This document shows positions 1 through 6,606 of a stretch of DNA of 30,810 nt, in pieces. A program made the translations under genes and the position numbers. Below the pieces are notes generated by a model. It was not told the DNA's origin. It made no database searches and saw only the letters and a program-made list of their open reading frames with translations. Where the stretch lies: positions 1-30,810 of the forward strand of contig JBGPOS010000047.1 of NCBI GenBank assembly GCA_041488155.1, given 5' to 3'. Origin of the DNA: JBGPOS01 sp041488155. GTDB taxonomy: Bacteria; Chloroflexota; Dehalococcoidia; Tepidiformales; Tepidiformaceae. How positions within the stretch are numbered: the first letter of the stretch is position 1; every line of letters begins with the position of its first letter.

Positions 1-122
1 AGCATCCGCAGCACGGGCCGGTAAAGCGTCAGCCGCAGGATGATGAGCAGCACGGCAAAGTTCGCCACCTGGGCGATCAGCTGGGGCAGGTTTATGCCGA
101 GAGCGTCTATTGCCTGGCCCAT
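1..122 (-). CDS. atpF: ATP synthase F0 subunit b, N-terminal part (cut by window edge)
   Basis: Only the first 40 codons are in the window. The ATG at 122 begins MGQAIDALGINLPQLIAQ and continues into a hydrophobic helix (roughly residues 12-32) ending in LYRPVLRML. This is the usual start of the b subunit: a short N-terminus, one membrane helix, then the charged stalk that holds the F1 stator, with the stalk outside the window. It lies 20 bases after the atpE stop on the same strand, the normal c-to-b gene order. The identification rests on the helix pattern and on position, because the diagnostic stalk is missing. Confidence 0.85.
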   Translation of the reverse strand, partial: MGQAIDALGINLPQLIAQVANFAVLLIILRLTLYRPVLRM

Positions 123-142
123 GCGGGCACCTCGTTCCCTGT

Positions 143-427
143 CTAGATGACGAACGCGATGATGATCGCCGAAAGCAGCGCGTAGATGCCGATAGCCTCG
201 GCGAAGGCGACGCCGAGGATCATGTTGGTCTGGATCGCCCCTCGCGCCTCAGGGTTGCGGCCGAGGGCTTCCATCGCCCGGCCCACGAGCAGGCCGATGC
301 CGATCCCCGGGCCTATTCCCCCGACGCCCATTGCGATGCCCGCGCCCAGGGCCTTCCCGACCGCCGGCTCGTTGAAGGCCCCATCGGCCAGGAACGGCAG
401 GAACGCCAGCAAGCTCACTATGTCCAT
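143..427 (-). CDS. atpE: ATP synthase F0 subunit c (proteolipid ring)
   Basis: A 94-residue, almost wholly hydrophobic protein with the two-helix hairpin of the c subunit, which forms the ion-carrying rotor ring in the membrane. Helix 1 has the glycine-rich packing motif GIGPGIGIG (about residues 37-45). The polar loop contains RNPEA (57-61), which touches the F1 stalk. Helix 2 has AFAEAIGIYALL, with Glu77 as the ion-binding carboxylate. The Gln in helix 1 and the Ser/Thr after the Glu that mark sodium-binding rings are absent (GIGIG and EA here), so I infer proton coupling. The N-terminus is slightly long for the family. A clear GGAGG lies about nine bases before the ATG. It sits between atpB and atpF in one operon. 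Confidence 0.96.
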   Translation of the reverse strand: MDIVSLLAFLPFLADGAFNEPAVGKALGAGIAMGVGGIGPGIGIGLLVGRAMEALGRNPEARGAIQTNMILGVAFAEAIGIYALLSAIIIAFVI

Positions 428-487
428 GATTCCGATCCTCCGTTGCGCCGCTGTCCCGGCGCGGGTTTGGGATGACTGTGAACAGGC

Positions 488-1783
488 CTAGTGGACCTGT
501 GCAGCTCCGGATTGAGTGTGGGCATCGGCCGGGCCGTCCTCGGCGTGGTGCCCTTCTTTGTGTTCTTCCTCGCCGTGGTGCTCGATCGCCATCGTCGCGA
601 AAACGAGCGTCAGCAAGGCGAACACCACCGCCTGGATGAATCCAACGAACAGCTCCAGCCCGTAGATGATGTCCACGAACAGGAACGGCATCAGGAAGGT
701 CAGCATCAGGACCAGCACTTCGCCCGCGAAGATGTTGCCGAAGAGCCGGAAAGTGAAGCTGATGATCCGGATGAACTCGGATAGCAGCTCGAGGATGCCG
801 ACGAAGGAGTTGATCCCCTTCAGGTTGAAGAACTTCTTGAGGTAGCCGAAGCCCAGCGCCTGGAACCCCCAGAACTCCACGATCAGGAACGAGCACAGCC
901 CCAGGGCCAGGGTGTTGTTGACATCGCTGTACACGCCCCGGAACCACGGTACGACGAGGGCCATCTTCTGGCCCGGGAAGTCGACGCCGCGGACCGTCAG
1001 GCTTGCTCCAAGCGCAGCGCTCGGCACGCCTGCGGCTTCGCCGCCCTCAGCGAGCAGCTTCGGCGCCGTAGGGTTGCCGTCGAGCAGCTTCTTCGCCGCG
1101 AGCACTTCCTCGCTCGAAGGCAGCTCTCCCTCCTTCGCGGCGGCCGGGCGCTTGTAATCCGCGAACTTCTGGGCGAGGAACACGACGTAGCGATCCAGGG
1201 CCTGGCCGGGGCTGTCCTTTGCCTCGATTGTGAAGTCGATCGCTTTGCCGTTGGGCTTCACCACAACGAAGCTGCCCGACTCGTCCATCTTCCAGGCGCC
1301 GAACTTCTCCCGCTTGTCCCAAGTCTTGGCCTGCTCTTCGTGCTTTTGAATCTGTTCGAAGATGTGGTGGCCAACGTCTTCGGTCTGGCCGACCGCGTTG
1401 AAGAACGGGAGCAGGCCGAACCAGTTGCTCGTCAGGATGAACAGGAAGAAGGTCGCGATCACCATGAAGAAGCGGCGGCCGTTCTCTTTGCCCGCGATGT
1501 CTTCCACCTGATCGACCAGGAAGCCCACAACCGCCTCAACGAAATTCTGAAACCCGCCCGGCATCAGCTTCATCGACCTGGTGGCGATCAACGACCCGCC
1601 GATGAGCAACGCCATTACGACCCACGCCGTCAGGAGCGTGTTCGTTATGTTGAAGAAGCCGAAACTGGTCAAGACCTCCGCAGGGAGCTTTATCTCCGGC
1701 TGGGGGCCGCGGGCGATCACCAGTCCCAACGCGAGCCAGGCGAGGACCGCGATGGCTCCACCGGCGATGTAGACGCGCTTCAA
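488..1783 (-). CDS. atpB: ATP synthase F0 subunit a with a large inserted loop
   Basis: Subunit a is the membrane stator with the two half-channels for ions. The C-terminal half is canonical: SFTFRLFGNIFAGE carries the essential arginine (Arg346), preceded by FIRIIS and followed by GLELFVGFIQAVVFALLTLVF. I place the start at the TTG at 1783, two bases past the atpZ/I stop, because GGAGA precedes it and the protein then begins with a normal membrane helix; an upstream in-frame start would lie inside the preceding gene. The 431-residue length is far above the usual 230-290. The excess is about 150 mostly hydrophilic residues (about 131-280) between WFGLLPF and VPWFRGVYSDVNNTLALGL, plus a His/Glu-rich tail after residue 400. 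The flanking core is intact and the frame is open throughout, so this is a real elongated subunit. Confidence 0.93.
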   Translation of the reverse strand: MKRVYIAGGAIAVLAWLALGLVIARGPQPEIKLPAEVLTSFGFFNITNTLLTAWVVMALLIGGSLIATRSMKLMPGGFQNFVEAVVGFLVDQVEDIAGKENGRRFFMVIATFFLFILTSNWFGLLPFFNAVGQTEDVGHHIFEQIQKHEEQAKTWDKREKFGAWKMDESGSFVVVKPNGKAIDFTIEAKDSPGQALDRYVVFLAQKFADYKRPAAAKEGELPSSEEVLAAKKLLDGNPTAPKLLAEGGEAAGVPSAALGASLTVRGVDFPGQKMALVVPWFRGVYSDVNNTLALGLCSFLIVEFWGFQALGFGYLKKFFNLKGINSFVGILELLSEFIRIISFTFRLFGNIFAGEVLVLMLTFLMPFLFVDIIYGLELFVGFIQAVVFALLTLVFATMAIEHHGEEEHKEGHHAEDGPADAHTQSGAAQVH

Positions 1784-1784
1784 G

Positions 1785-2060
1785 TCAGTCTTTCTCCGAC
1801 GGGTCGTTGCCGAACCGCCGCATGAAAGGCAGGAGCATGCGGATGCCCCCGACGAACGCCACGGCCAGACCGAGCACGATCCCCACCAATGTGAACGTGG
1901 GCTCGAGACCGGTTGCGGCATCGGCCCAATGGCCGAGAACTACGCCGAGGATGATGCAGGTGGCGAAATACCAGCCTGCCCCGAGCAGGTAGGCGGTTGG
2001 CGCGACCCAGCTGCCCAAGCTAAGCCCCCCGGCGCCCGGACTCCAGACCCCGCGCATCAT
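1785..2060 (-). CDS. AtpZ/AtpI-family small membrane protein of the ATP synthase operon
   Basis: A small two-helix membrane protein of about 91 residues just upstream of atpB, with only one base between its TGA and the atpB TTG. The pattern GxxLGxWxD, then a short polar stretch with PTFTLVGIVLG, then a glycine-rich second helix matches the ATPase_gene1 (AtpZ/AtpI-like) family. These proteins are linked to c-ring assembly or Mg/Ca transport beside F0 genes. The start is uncertain. ATG codons at 2060 and 2057 lack a ribosome site, an upstream TTG at 2078 is also in frame, and a later TTG at 2018 is preceded by a run of G. A TATGAT hexamer overlaps the two ATGs, so a shorter protein from 2018 is possible. 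Confidence 0.8.
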   Translation of the reverse strand: MMRGVWSPGAGGLSLGSWVAPTAYLLGAGWYFATCIILGVVLGHWADAATGLEPTFTLVGIVLGLAVAFVGGIRMLLPFMRRFGNDPSEKD

Positions 2061-2105
2061 AGTGCGATTGTGAAGCAAAGCGCAAGCGAATGCGAGCGCC
2101 CGGAG

Positions 2106-2645
2106 CTATTTCCGGGGCCGGTCGAAATCGTCCATGTCGAGCCCTTCGATGAAGTCCTTAAAGGCTCCCAGGCGCTCGAGTTCGGCCGGGTCGAGTTGCC
2201 TCCGTTCAGCCGGCACTCCCGCCCCTTCGTCGGGCTGTCCCTCTTCGTTGAGGACCACTCCAGCCCGGTCGAGGATGGCATCTTCCACGTAGATCGGGGC
2301 TTCCACCCGCACTGCCAGGGCGATCGCGTCGGAAGGCCGCGAATCGACCTCCATGGTCTCCCCGTTCACGTCGAGCACGATCCGCGCGAAGTAGGTGTCG
2401 TTCGAAAGGTCGTTGACCACGACGTAGGCGACTCGCCCGCCCAGTTGCTCGATCACGTTGCGCAGCAGATCGTGCGTGAGCGGTCGTGCAACCGAAACGT
2501 CCTGGAGACGGACCGCAATAGCGTCCGCCTCAGGAGGACCGATCCAGATCGGCAGGTACCGGTCCGCGTCCTTCTCCCGCAGAATGACCACTCGCTGATA
2601 GTTCATCAGGCTGAGGCGGATGCTCTCGATGCTCAGTTCCTTCAC
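2106..2645 (-). CDS. bifunctional nuclease family protein (DUF151/BFN domain)
   Basis: A soluble 179-residue protein whose first 130 residues fit the BFN (DUF151) domain: RVVILREKDADRYLPIWIG, then EADAIAVRLQ, RPLTHDLLRNVIEQLGG, YFARIVL and the conserved SRPSDAIALAVR. Members have been described in plants as nucleases and are widespread in bacteria with unclear roles. The C-terminal 45 residues are acidic and low in complexity. The GTG start at 2645 is supported by GGAGGTG about ten bases upstream. It has its own predicted promoter at 2683-2712 and precedes the ATP synthase genes by 45 bases, so it could be co-transcribed with them. The domain call is firm; its function here is unknown. Confidence 0.9.
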   Translation of the reverse strand: MKELSIESIRLSLMNYQRVVILREKDADRYLPIWIGPPEADAIAVRLQDVSVARPLTHDLLRNVIEQLGGRVAYVVVNDLSNDTYFARIVLDVNGETMEVDSRPSDAIALAVRVEAPIYVEDAILDRAGVVLNEEGQPDEGAGVPAERRQLDPAELERLGAFKDFIEGLDMDDFDRPRK

Positions 2646-2682
2646 GGCAGCACCACCTCCTGAGCTCCGCTCGCTCGGTTCG

Positions 2683-2712
2683 ATAATAGGAGCGCCCCGA
2701 TCGGCGAGTCAA
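2683..2712 (-). promoter_or_regulatory. predicted sigma-70-like promoter for the BFN-atp genes
   Basis: On the minus strand TTGACT (2712-2707) is separated by 18 bases from TATTAT (2688-2683). Each is one mismatch from the sigma-70 consensus. Transcription would start near 2676, giving a leader of about 30 bases that carries GGAGGTG before the GTG at 2645. The -35 box overlaps the stop codon of the upstream MFS gene. Confidence 0.6.
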
Positions 2713-4061
2713 TGAACTTCGTTCGCCATCGCAACCCGGCCTGCCGGAGGCGAGCCGTTCTGCTGGAGCGTGGCGACCGAAACGAGGGCGACACCGCCTG
2801 CCAGGAGGGCCATCACCGGCGTTACGCCAATGAGGTCCCCTAGCGCCCCAGCGCCCAGTACCGGGGCCGAAGATGCGATAGCCGCCATCGCTCCCTGGGT
2901 CGCCAGCACCCGACCCTGCAGGTGCAAGGGAACGCGGTCGTTGAGCACCGTCTGGGCCGCCACCGACACCACGGCGTAGGCGAACCCGAGTGGCAACATG
3001 ATCGCCATCGCCAGCACGCCGCTGCTGTCGAAACTGCCGATGTTCACATCGTTGAGCCATTCGAAAGCACCGTATCCGCCGAGGAACTCGGCTTCTTCGC
3101 TCACGAAAGTCAACATGGCCAGCAGCACCACGAAGAGTCCGAACCCGACCGTACTCAGGAACCCATGCGGGAGCCGGCGGGAAAGCGCCCCGGCGATTCG
3201 CAGGCCTGCCACGACACCGGCCGCAGCAGGCATCAAGACGACTGCTCCAACGTCGATCGGCAGGCCGAGGACGTCCTCGATGTACTTGGGGATGAGCCCG
3301 GCGAGGACGATCAGTGCCGCTGAAATCACCGTCAGCTCGAGGGCCGCGTGCATGACTGCCGGGTCCGACCTCATCTGGCGCCACCCGGCCGACCACCACG
3401 CCCCCGGGGTGTCGCCCCCAACCTCTCTCCGCTCCGGGCCCTGGACTCCGCCAATGAGGACGGCCTGCGCCGCCGCCACCAGGAACAGCCCGGCGGCGAT
3501 GCCGAACAGGATCTCCGGGCTGTCAAAGACGCGCAGCACCACCGGAGTGAGCACTCCCAACCCCAGCAGTTGCGCCCCCCCGCCAACCGCCTGGTTGATT
3601 GCGTTCGCGTGGGCGAGGTCGCTCTTGGGCACTATCAACGGCGTGAGCGACCCCTCGGCCGCTGTCGCGAATTGCGTCGCGGTTGCCAGCGATATGGCGA
3701 CGACGTAGAACGAGGCAACGTCCCCGGAACCTCGCACAAAGAGTACGCAGACTACCGCCCGGACGACGTTGCCGAGGAACAGAACGAGCCGTTTCGGAAG
3801 GGCGTCTGCCGCGACGCCGGCGACAATGCCGGCGGCTGTCGAAGGCACAACCAGCGCCAGCACCAGCAGGCTGCTGAGGAACACTTTCCCCGTTTCGTCG
3901 ACGATCAGCAGCACCAGGCCGAAGTTGATAGCGTTCTGAGCGAGCCGCGACGTGAACCGCGAAAAGCTCAGCGACCGGAACGCTCGTTGCTGGAGGAGTG
4001 GGGCCCGCGCGGGTTCAACCACCGCTGGCAGGGACAATGAGCGACTTGACACGAGCTTCAA
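2709..4061 (-). CDS. MFS family permease, multidrug/enterobactin-exporter type
   Basis: A polytopic membrane protein of up to 450 residues with about 12 hydrophobic segments. The N-terminal stretch FRSLSFSRFTSRLAQNAINF followed by a helix and AGVAADALPKRLVLFLGN matches the macrolide-efflux/EntS branch (MFS_3), with the loop motif between helices 2 and 3 in the relaxed form GVAADALPKR. A second conserved patch near the C-terminus (VPLHLQGRVLATQGAMAAIA) matches the loop between helices 10 and 11. The substrate cannot be told. The open frame starts with TTG at 4061, which overlaps the upstream DUF951 gene by 47 bases. A GTG at 4022 would reduce the overlap to eight bases and loses no membrane segment. 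Neither has a clear ribosome site. Confidence 0.85.
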   Translation of the reverse strand: MKLVSSRSLSLPAVVEPARAPLLQQRAFRSLSFSRFTSRLAQNAINFGLVLLIVDETGKVFLSSLLVLALVVPSTAAGIVAGVAADALPKRLVLFLGNVVRAVVCVLFVRGSGDVASFYVVAISLATATQFATAAEGSLTPLIVPKSDLAHANAINQAVGGGAQLLGLGVLTPVVLRVFDSPEILFGIAAGLFLVAAAQAVLIGGVQGPERREVGGDTPGAWWSAGWRQMRSDPAVMHAALELTVISAALIVLAGLIPKYIEDVLGLPIDVGAVVLMPAAAGVVAGLRIAGALSRRLPHGFLSTVGFGLFVVLLAMLTFVSEEAEFLGGYGAFEWLNDVNIGSFDSSGVLAMAIMLPLGFAYAVVSVAAQTVLNDRVPLHLQGRVLATQGAMAAIASSAPVLGAGALGDLIGVTPVMALLAGGVALVSVATLQQNGSPPAGRVAMANEVH

Positions 4062-4212
4062 ACCGGCGGCGATCGACCATCACTCTGCGTGCACAACCCA
4101 GGCACTCCATGCCGATGTCAGCACCAGTTCGGTACACTCGCCACTCCCAGCCTCCGCACGGGTGCCGGCGCCTCATTCGGTACACCTCGCCCGCCTGTAT
4201 CTCCGGGATCAC
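4015..4212 (-). CDS. DUF951 family small Cys-rich protein
   Basis: A 65-residue protein beginning at a GTG that overlaps the pyrF stop as GTGA, so it is probably translationally coupled. The sequence follows the DUF951 pattern: EIQAGEVYRMRRRHPCGG, then WEWRVYRTGAD, then IGMECLGCARRVMVDRR. The HPCG and CxxC motifs (Cys19, Cys37, Cys40) could bind zinc. DUF951 proteins are about 60-70 residues in Firmicutes and other lineages and have no established function; some resemble small nucleic-acid-binding beta barrels. It is easily missed because the open frame extends antisense-like across pyrF in another phase. Family assignment is from recalled consensus but the match is close. Confidence 0.85.
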   Translation of the reverse strand: MIPEIQAGEVYRMRRRHPCGGWEWRVYRTGADIGMECLGCARRVMVDRRRFEARVKSLIVPASGG

Positions 4213-5003
4213 GCCAGCGACGCCACTGCCACCGCGAGCTCGTCTCGCAATCCGCGGGCGGCCTCGGCCGCGGCCTCCGCGAACCCTGACCCCTCCGCCG
4301 CGTACATCACCGAGCGGCTGGCGCTCACAACGATGGTTCCGGGTTCGCCACCTGCCGCCCGGATAGCCTCTGCCGGGTCGCCACCCTGCGCGCCTACCCC
4401 CGGGACGAGGAGCGATGCCCTGGGGGCGACTTCCCGCACCCGCCGCAGCTCTGCCGGGGCCGTGGCGCCGACCACGAGCCCGATCCTCGGCGACCACGCG
4501 GTCACGGTCATCGCCACCTGCTCGTACAGCGGGCGGCCGCCTTTGAGTTCGAGGTACTGCAGGTCGCGAGCGCCTGGATTCGAAGTCCGGCAGACGAGGT
4601 ACACGCCGCGGTCTTCGTACTCCAGGAACGGCTCGATCGAGTCCTTGCCGAGGTAGGGATGAAGCGTGACCGCATCGAAGTCCCACACTTCGAACATTGC
4701 CCGGGCATAGGCGGCCGCGGTGGAGCCGATGTCCCCGCGCTTCACGTCCCCGATTACAGGGATGCCCTCGGGGATCACCGCCAGCGTTTGTTCGAGCGCC
4801 TTCAGACCCGGTACGCCGAACTGTTCGTAGAACGCGATATTGGGCTTGAAACAGGCGGCATACGGCGCAGTCGCCTCGATGATCCTGCGGTTGTAGCTCG
4901 CGATCTCTTCGACCTTGTGCCGCCTGCCATCGGGATCCAGCCCCACGCACAGCAACGAACCGGCTTCGCGGCTGCGTAGGGCCAGGCGCTCGAAGTAGTT
5001 CAT
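4209..5003 (-). CDS. pyrF: orotidine 5'-phosphate decarboxylase (type 2)
   Basis: This enzyme decarboxylates OMP to UMP, the last step of de novo pyrimidine synthesis, in the cytoplasm. The 264-residue length and the sequence fit the type 2 (longer) OMP decarboxylase family. The hallmark DVKRGDIGSTAAAYA supplies the catalytic Asp86-Lys88-Asp91 set, and Lys53 in CFKPNIAFYE completes the usual network. GLDPD near residue 21 and LVPGVGAQGGDP near the C-terminus are the expected substrate- and phosphate-binding segments. The ATG overlaps the upstream murI stop as ATGA and its own stop overlaps the DUF951 start, so the three genes look like one translationally coupled operon. Confidence 0.96.
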   Translation of the reverse strand: MNYFERLALRSREAGSLLCVGLDPDGRRHKVEEIASYNRRIIEATAPYAACFKPNIAFYEQFGVPGLKALEQTLAVIPEGIPVIGDVKRGDIGSTAAAYARAMFEVWDFDAVTLHPYLGKDSIEPFLEYEDRGVYLVCRTSNPGARDLQYLELKGGRPLYEQVAMTVTAWSPRIGLVVGATAPAELRRVREVAPRASLLVPGVGAQGGDPAEAIRAAGGEPGTIVVSASRSVMYAAEGSGFAEAAAEAARGLRDELAVAVASLA

Positions 5004-5785
5004 GCCGGGACTCCTGCGTTGGATGGCGCGAATCCGAGAGCCTCGGCCGCCGCCCGGAACGCGGCCCTGTCACCGGTGACTACGATATCGAGGCCGCCGG
5101 CCTGGTGGTCCGGCGCGGCGAGGTCACCGTCGATGAGTAGTTGCACCGCGCGGCGCGCCACCGCGTCGCTCGTGTCCACGATCGATACCCCGGGGAACTC
5201 GGCCTGCACCGCCGCCGCCAGAAAATGGTAGTGCGTGCAGCCAAGGACGACCGTGTCCGCGCCTTGCTGAATCGACTTCTCGAGCGCCTGGCGCACGGCG
5301 CTTCGCGCCCGGTCACTGCTCACGTCGCCGGCTTCGACCAGCTCCGCGAGGCCAGTCCCCGGGACGCTCGAAATCACGGTACCTTTTCCGAACTCGTCGA
5401 CTACCTGCGCATAGAGCTCGCCGTCGAGCGTGCCCGGCGTTGCGAGGATGACGACGCGCCCGCTGCGGGACGTGAGCGCGGCCGGTTTCAGGCCGGGCAC
5501 CATCCCCACGAGTGGGATCGGGAACGCCTGCCGGAGGTCGCTGATCGCCGCCGCGGAAGCAGTGTTGCAGGCCACCACGATCAGCTTGACGTCGCTCTCA
5601 AGCAGCCGCCGGACCATCGCGAACGACCGCTTCCGGACCTCGGCCGAGGGGCGGGGCCCATAGGGGAAGTAGGCTGTGTCGGCGATGTAAATGACCCGCT
5701 CAGGGGGCGCCAGGCGCTGGAAGTGGCGCAAGACGCTGAGCCCGCCAACCCCCGAATCGAACATGCCAACCGGGCGGGCGTCCAT
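5000..5785 (-). CDS. murI: glutamate racemase
   Basis: Converts L-glutamate to D-glutamate for peptidoglycan. The 261-residue protein has the paired catalytic cysteines Cys73 (VVACNTASA) and Cys183 (LGCTHYHFL), the FDSGVGGLSVL segment with Asp10-Ser11 near the N-terminus, and DTAYFPYGPRP. I choose the ATG at 5785, which gives the typical MDARPVGMFDSG start; an ATG at 5797 is also in frame. There is no ribosome-binding site. TATGCT lies seven bases upstream of the 5785 ATG, which fits a leaderless transcript. The gene is divergent from the comB-like gene and its stop overlaps the pyrF start by four bases. Confidence 0.96.
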   Translation of the reverse strand: MDARPVGMFDSGVGGLSVLRHFQRLAPPERVIYIADTAYFPYGPRPSAEVRKRSFAMVRRLLESDVKLIVVACNTASAAAISDLRQAFPIPLVGMVPGLKPAALTSRSGRVVILATPGTLDGELYAQVVDEFGKGTVISSVPGTGLAELVEAGDVSSDRARSAVRQALEKSIQQGADTVVLGCTHYHFLAAAVQAEFPGVSIVDTSDAVARRAVQLLIDGDLAAPDHQAGGLDIVVTGDRAAFRAAAEALGFAPSNAGVPA

Positions 5786-5844
5786 CGTCCGAAGCATAGC
5801 ACCTGCGTGCTTGAGCGCCCCCGATCGGGCATGCTTCGGCGATG
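5783..5844. promoter_or_regulatory. divergent murI/comB start region with inverted repeat
   Basis: The arm at 5783-5797 (CATCGTCCGAAGCAT) and the arm at 5831-5844 (ATGCTTCGGCGATG) are inverted copies that differ by one missing base. Each arm contains the start codon of one gene. On the murI side TATGCT is seven bases before the ATG; on the comB side CATGCT is six bases before the ATG. Neither gene has a Shine-Dalgarno sequence. I read this as a pair of back-to-back leaderless promoters, or an operator shared by both genes. The promoter call is inference; the repeat is seen directly. Confidence 0.45.
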
Positions 5845-6606
5845 CCGAAGTGGCTCGACATCGCGCTGATCCCGGCCGAAGCCGCGGCGATGGACGCCGA
5901 CTGTTATGTCGTGGTGGATGTCCTCCGTGCCACCACCACGATTGCTGCGCTCTTTGCCGGCGGACTGAAGGATCTGCTGGTGGTCGCGACCATCGACGAG
6001 GCCCGCGAACGAGCCCGTCGGGAGTCGCGGTTGCTCTTCGGGGAAGTGAACGGCCTTCCACCGCCAGGGTTCGACTTCGGGAACTCTCCCGTCGAGGCGT
6101 TGCGGGCTGAGATCGGCGGCCGAGGCGCAGTCCTCTTCACCACCAACGGCACCTCTGCGCTCTGCGCCCTTGCGGGCAGGGGCGCGGTCTTCACGGGCGC
6201 CCTTTCGAACGCGCCGGCCATCGCCGAACGAGTCGCGGCCTACGAACGGGTGGTGCTCGTCTGCGCGGGCACCGAGGGCGGCCGGAGATTCGCCCTGGAG
6301 GACTTCGCCGCCTCGGCGGAGATAGCCCGGCGGGTGGCCCGGGTGGCGCCCGGGCTCGAACTCGGTGACGCGGCAGGGCTGGCCCTCACCAGCCAGGGCT
6401 TCGACGACTACCTTGCCAGCGCTTTGCCCCAACAGACAGCGCCCAGCACCCGGCTCATCACCAGTTCCGTACACGGACGCCGCCTGGTCGAACTCGGGCT
6501 TGCCGCCGACGTCCAGTTCGCGCTTCGAATAGGTACATCGCAGGCGACTCCGCTCGTCGTAGCCGATGGGGCCGGATGGGCGCGCCTCGAAGATAGCGCG
6601 CGCTAG
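5842..6606 (+). CDS. ComB-like 2-phosphosulfolactate phosphatase family protein
   Basis: A 254-residue protein that matches the ComB family: CYVVVDVLRATTTIAALFAGG, then LFGEVNGLPPPGFDFGNSP and LFTTNGTSAL. In methanogens ComB removes phosphate from 2-phosphosulfolactate on the way to coenzyme M. Homologues are common in bacteria that make no coenzyme M, so the real substrate here is unknown. The conserved acidic and Asn residues of the metal and phosphate site (VDVLRATTT, GNSP, TTNGT) are present. It starts with an ATG inside the inverted repeat shared with murI. Its stop codon overlaps the stop of the convergent DUF4129 gene in the palindrome CTAG. It has no operon partner. Confidence 0.88.
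   Translation: MPKWLDIALIPAEAAAMDADCYVVVDVLRATTTIAALFAGGLKDLLVVATIDEARERARRESRLLFGEVNGLPPPGFDFGNSPVEALRAEIGGRGAVLFTTNGTSALCALAGRGAVFTGALSNAPAIAERVAAYERVVLVCAGTEGGRRFALEDFAASAEIARRVARVAPGLELGDAAGLALTSQGFDDYLASALPQQTAPSTRLITSSVHGRRLVELGLAADVQFALRIGTSQATPLVVADGAGWARLEDSAR

Noticed and set aside
2054..2061. TATGAT overlapping the atpZ/I start, read as a leaderless promoter
   Set aside because: Seven bases downstream there is GTC, not a start codon, so it does not fit the geometry seen at the other genes. It may still be an ordinary -10 box if translation starts at 2018.
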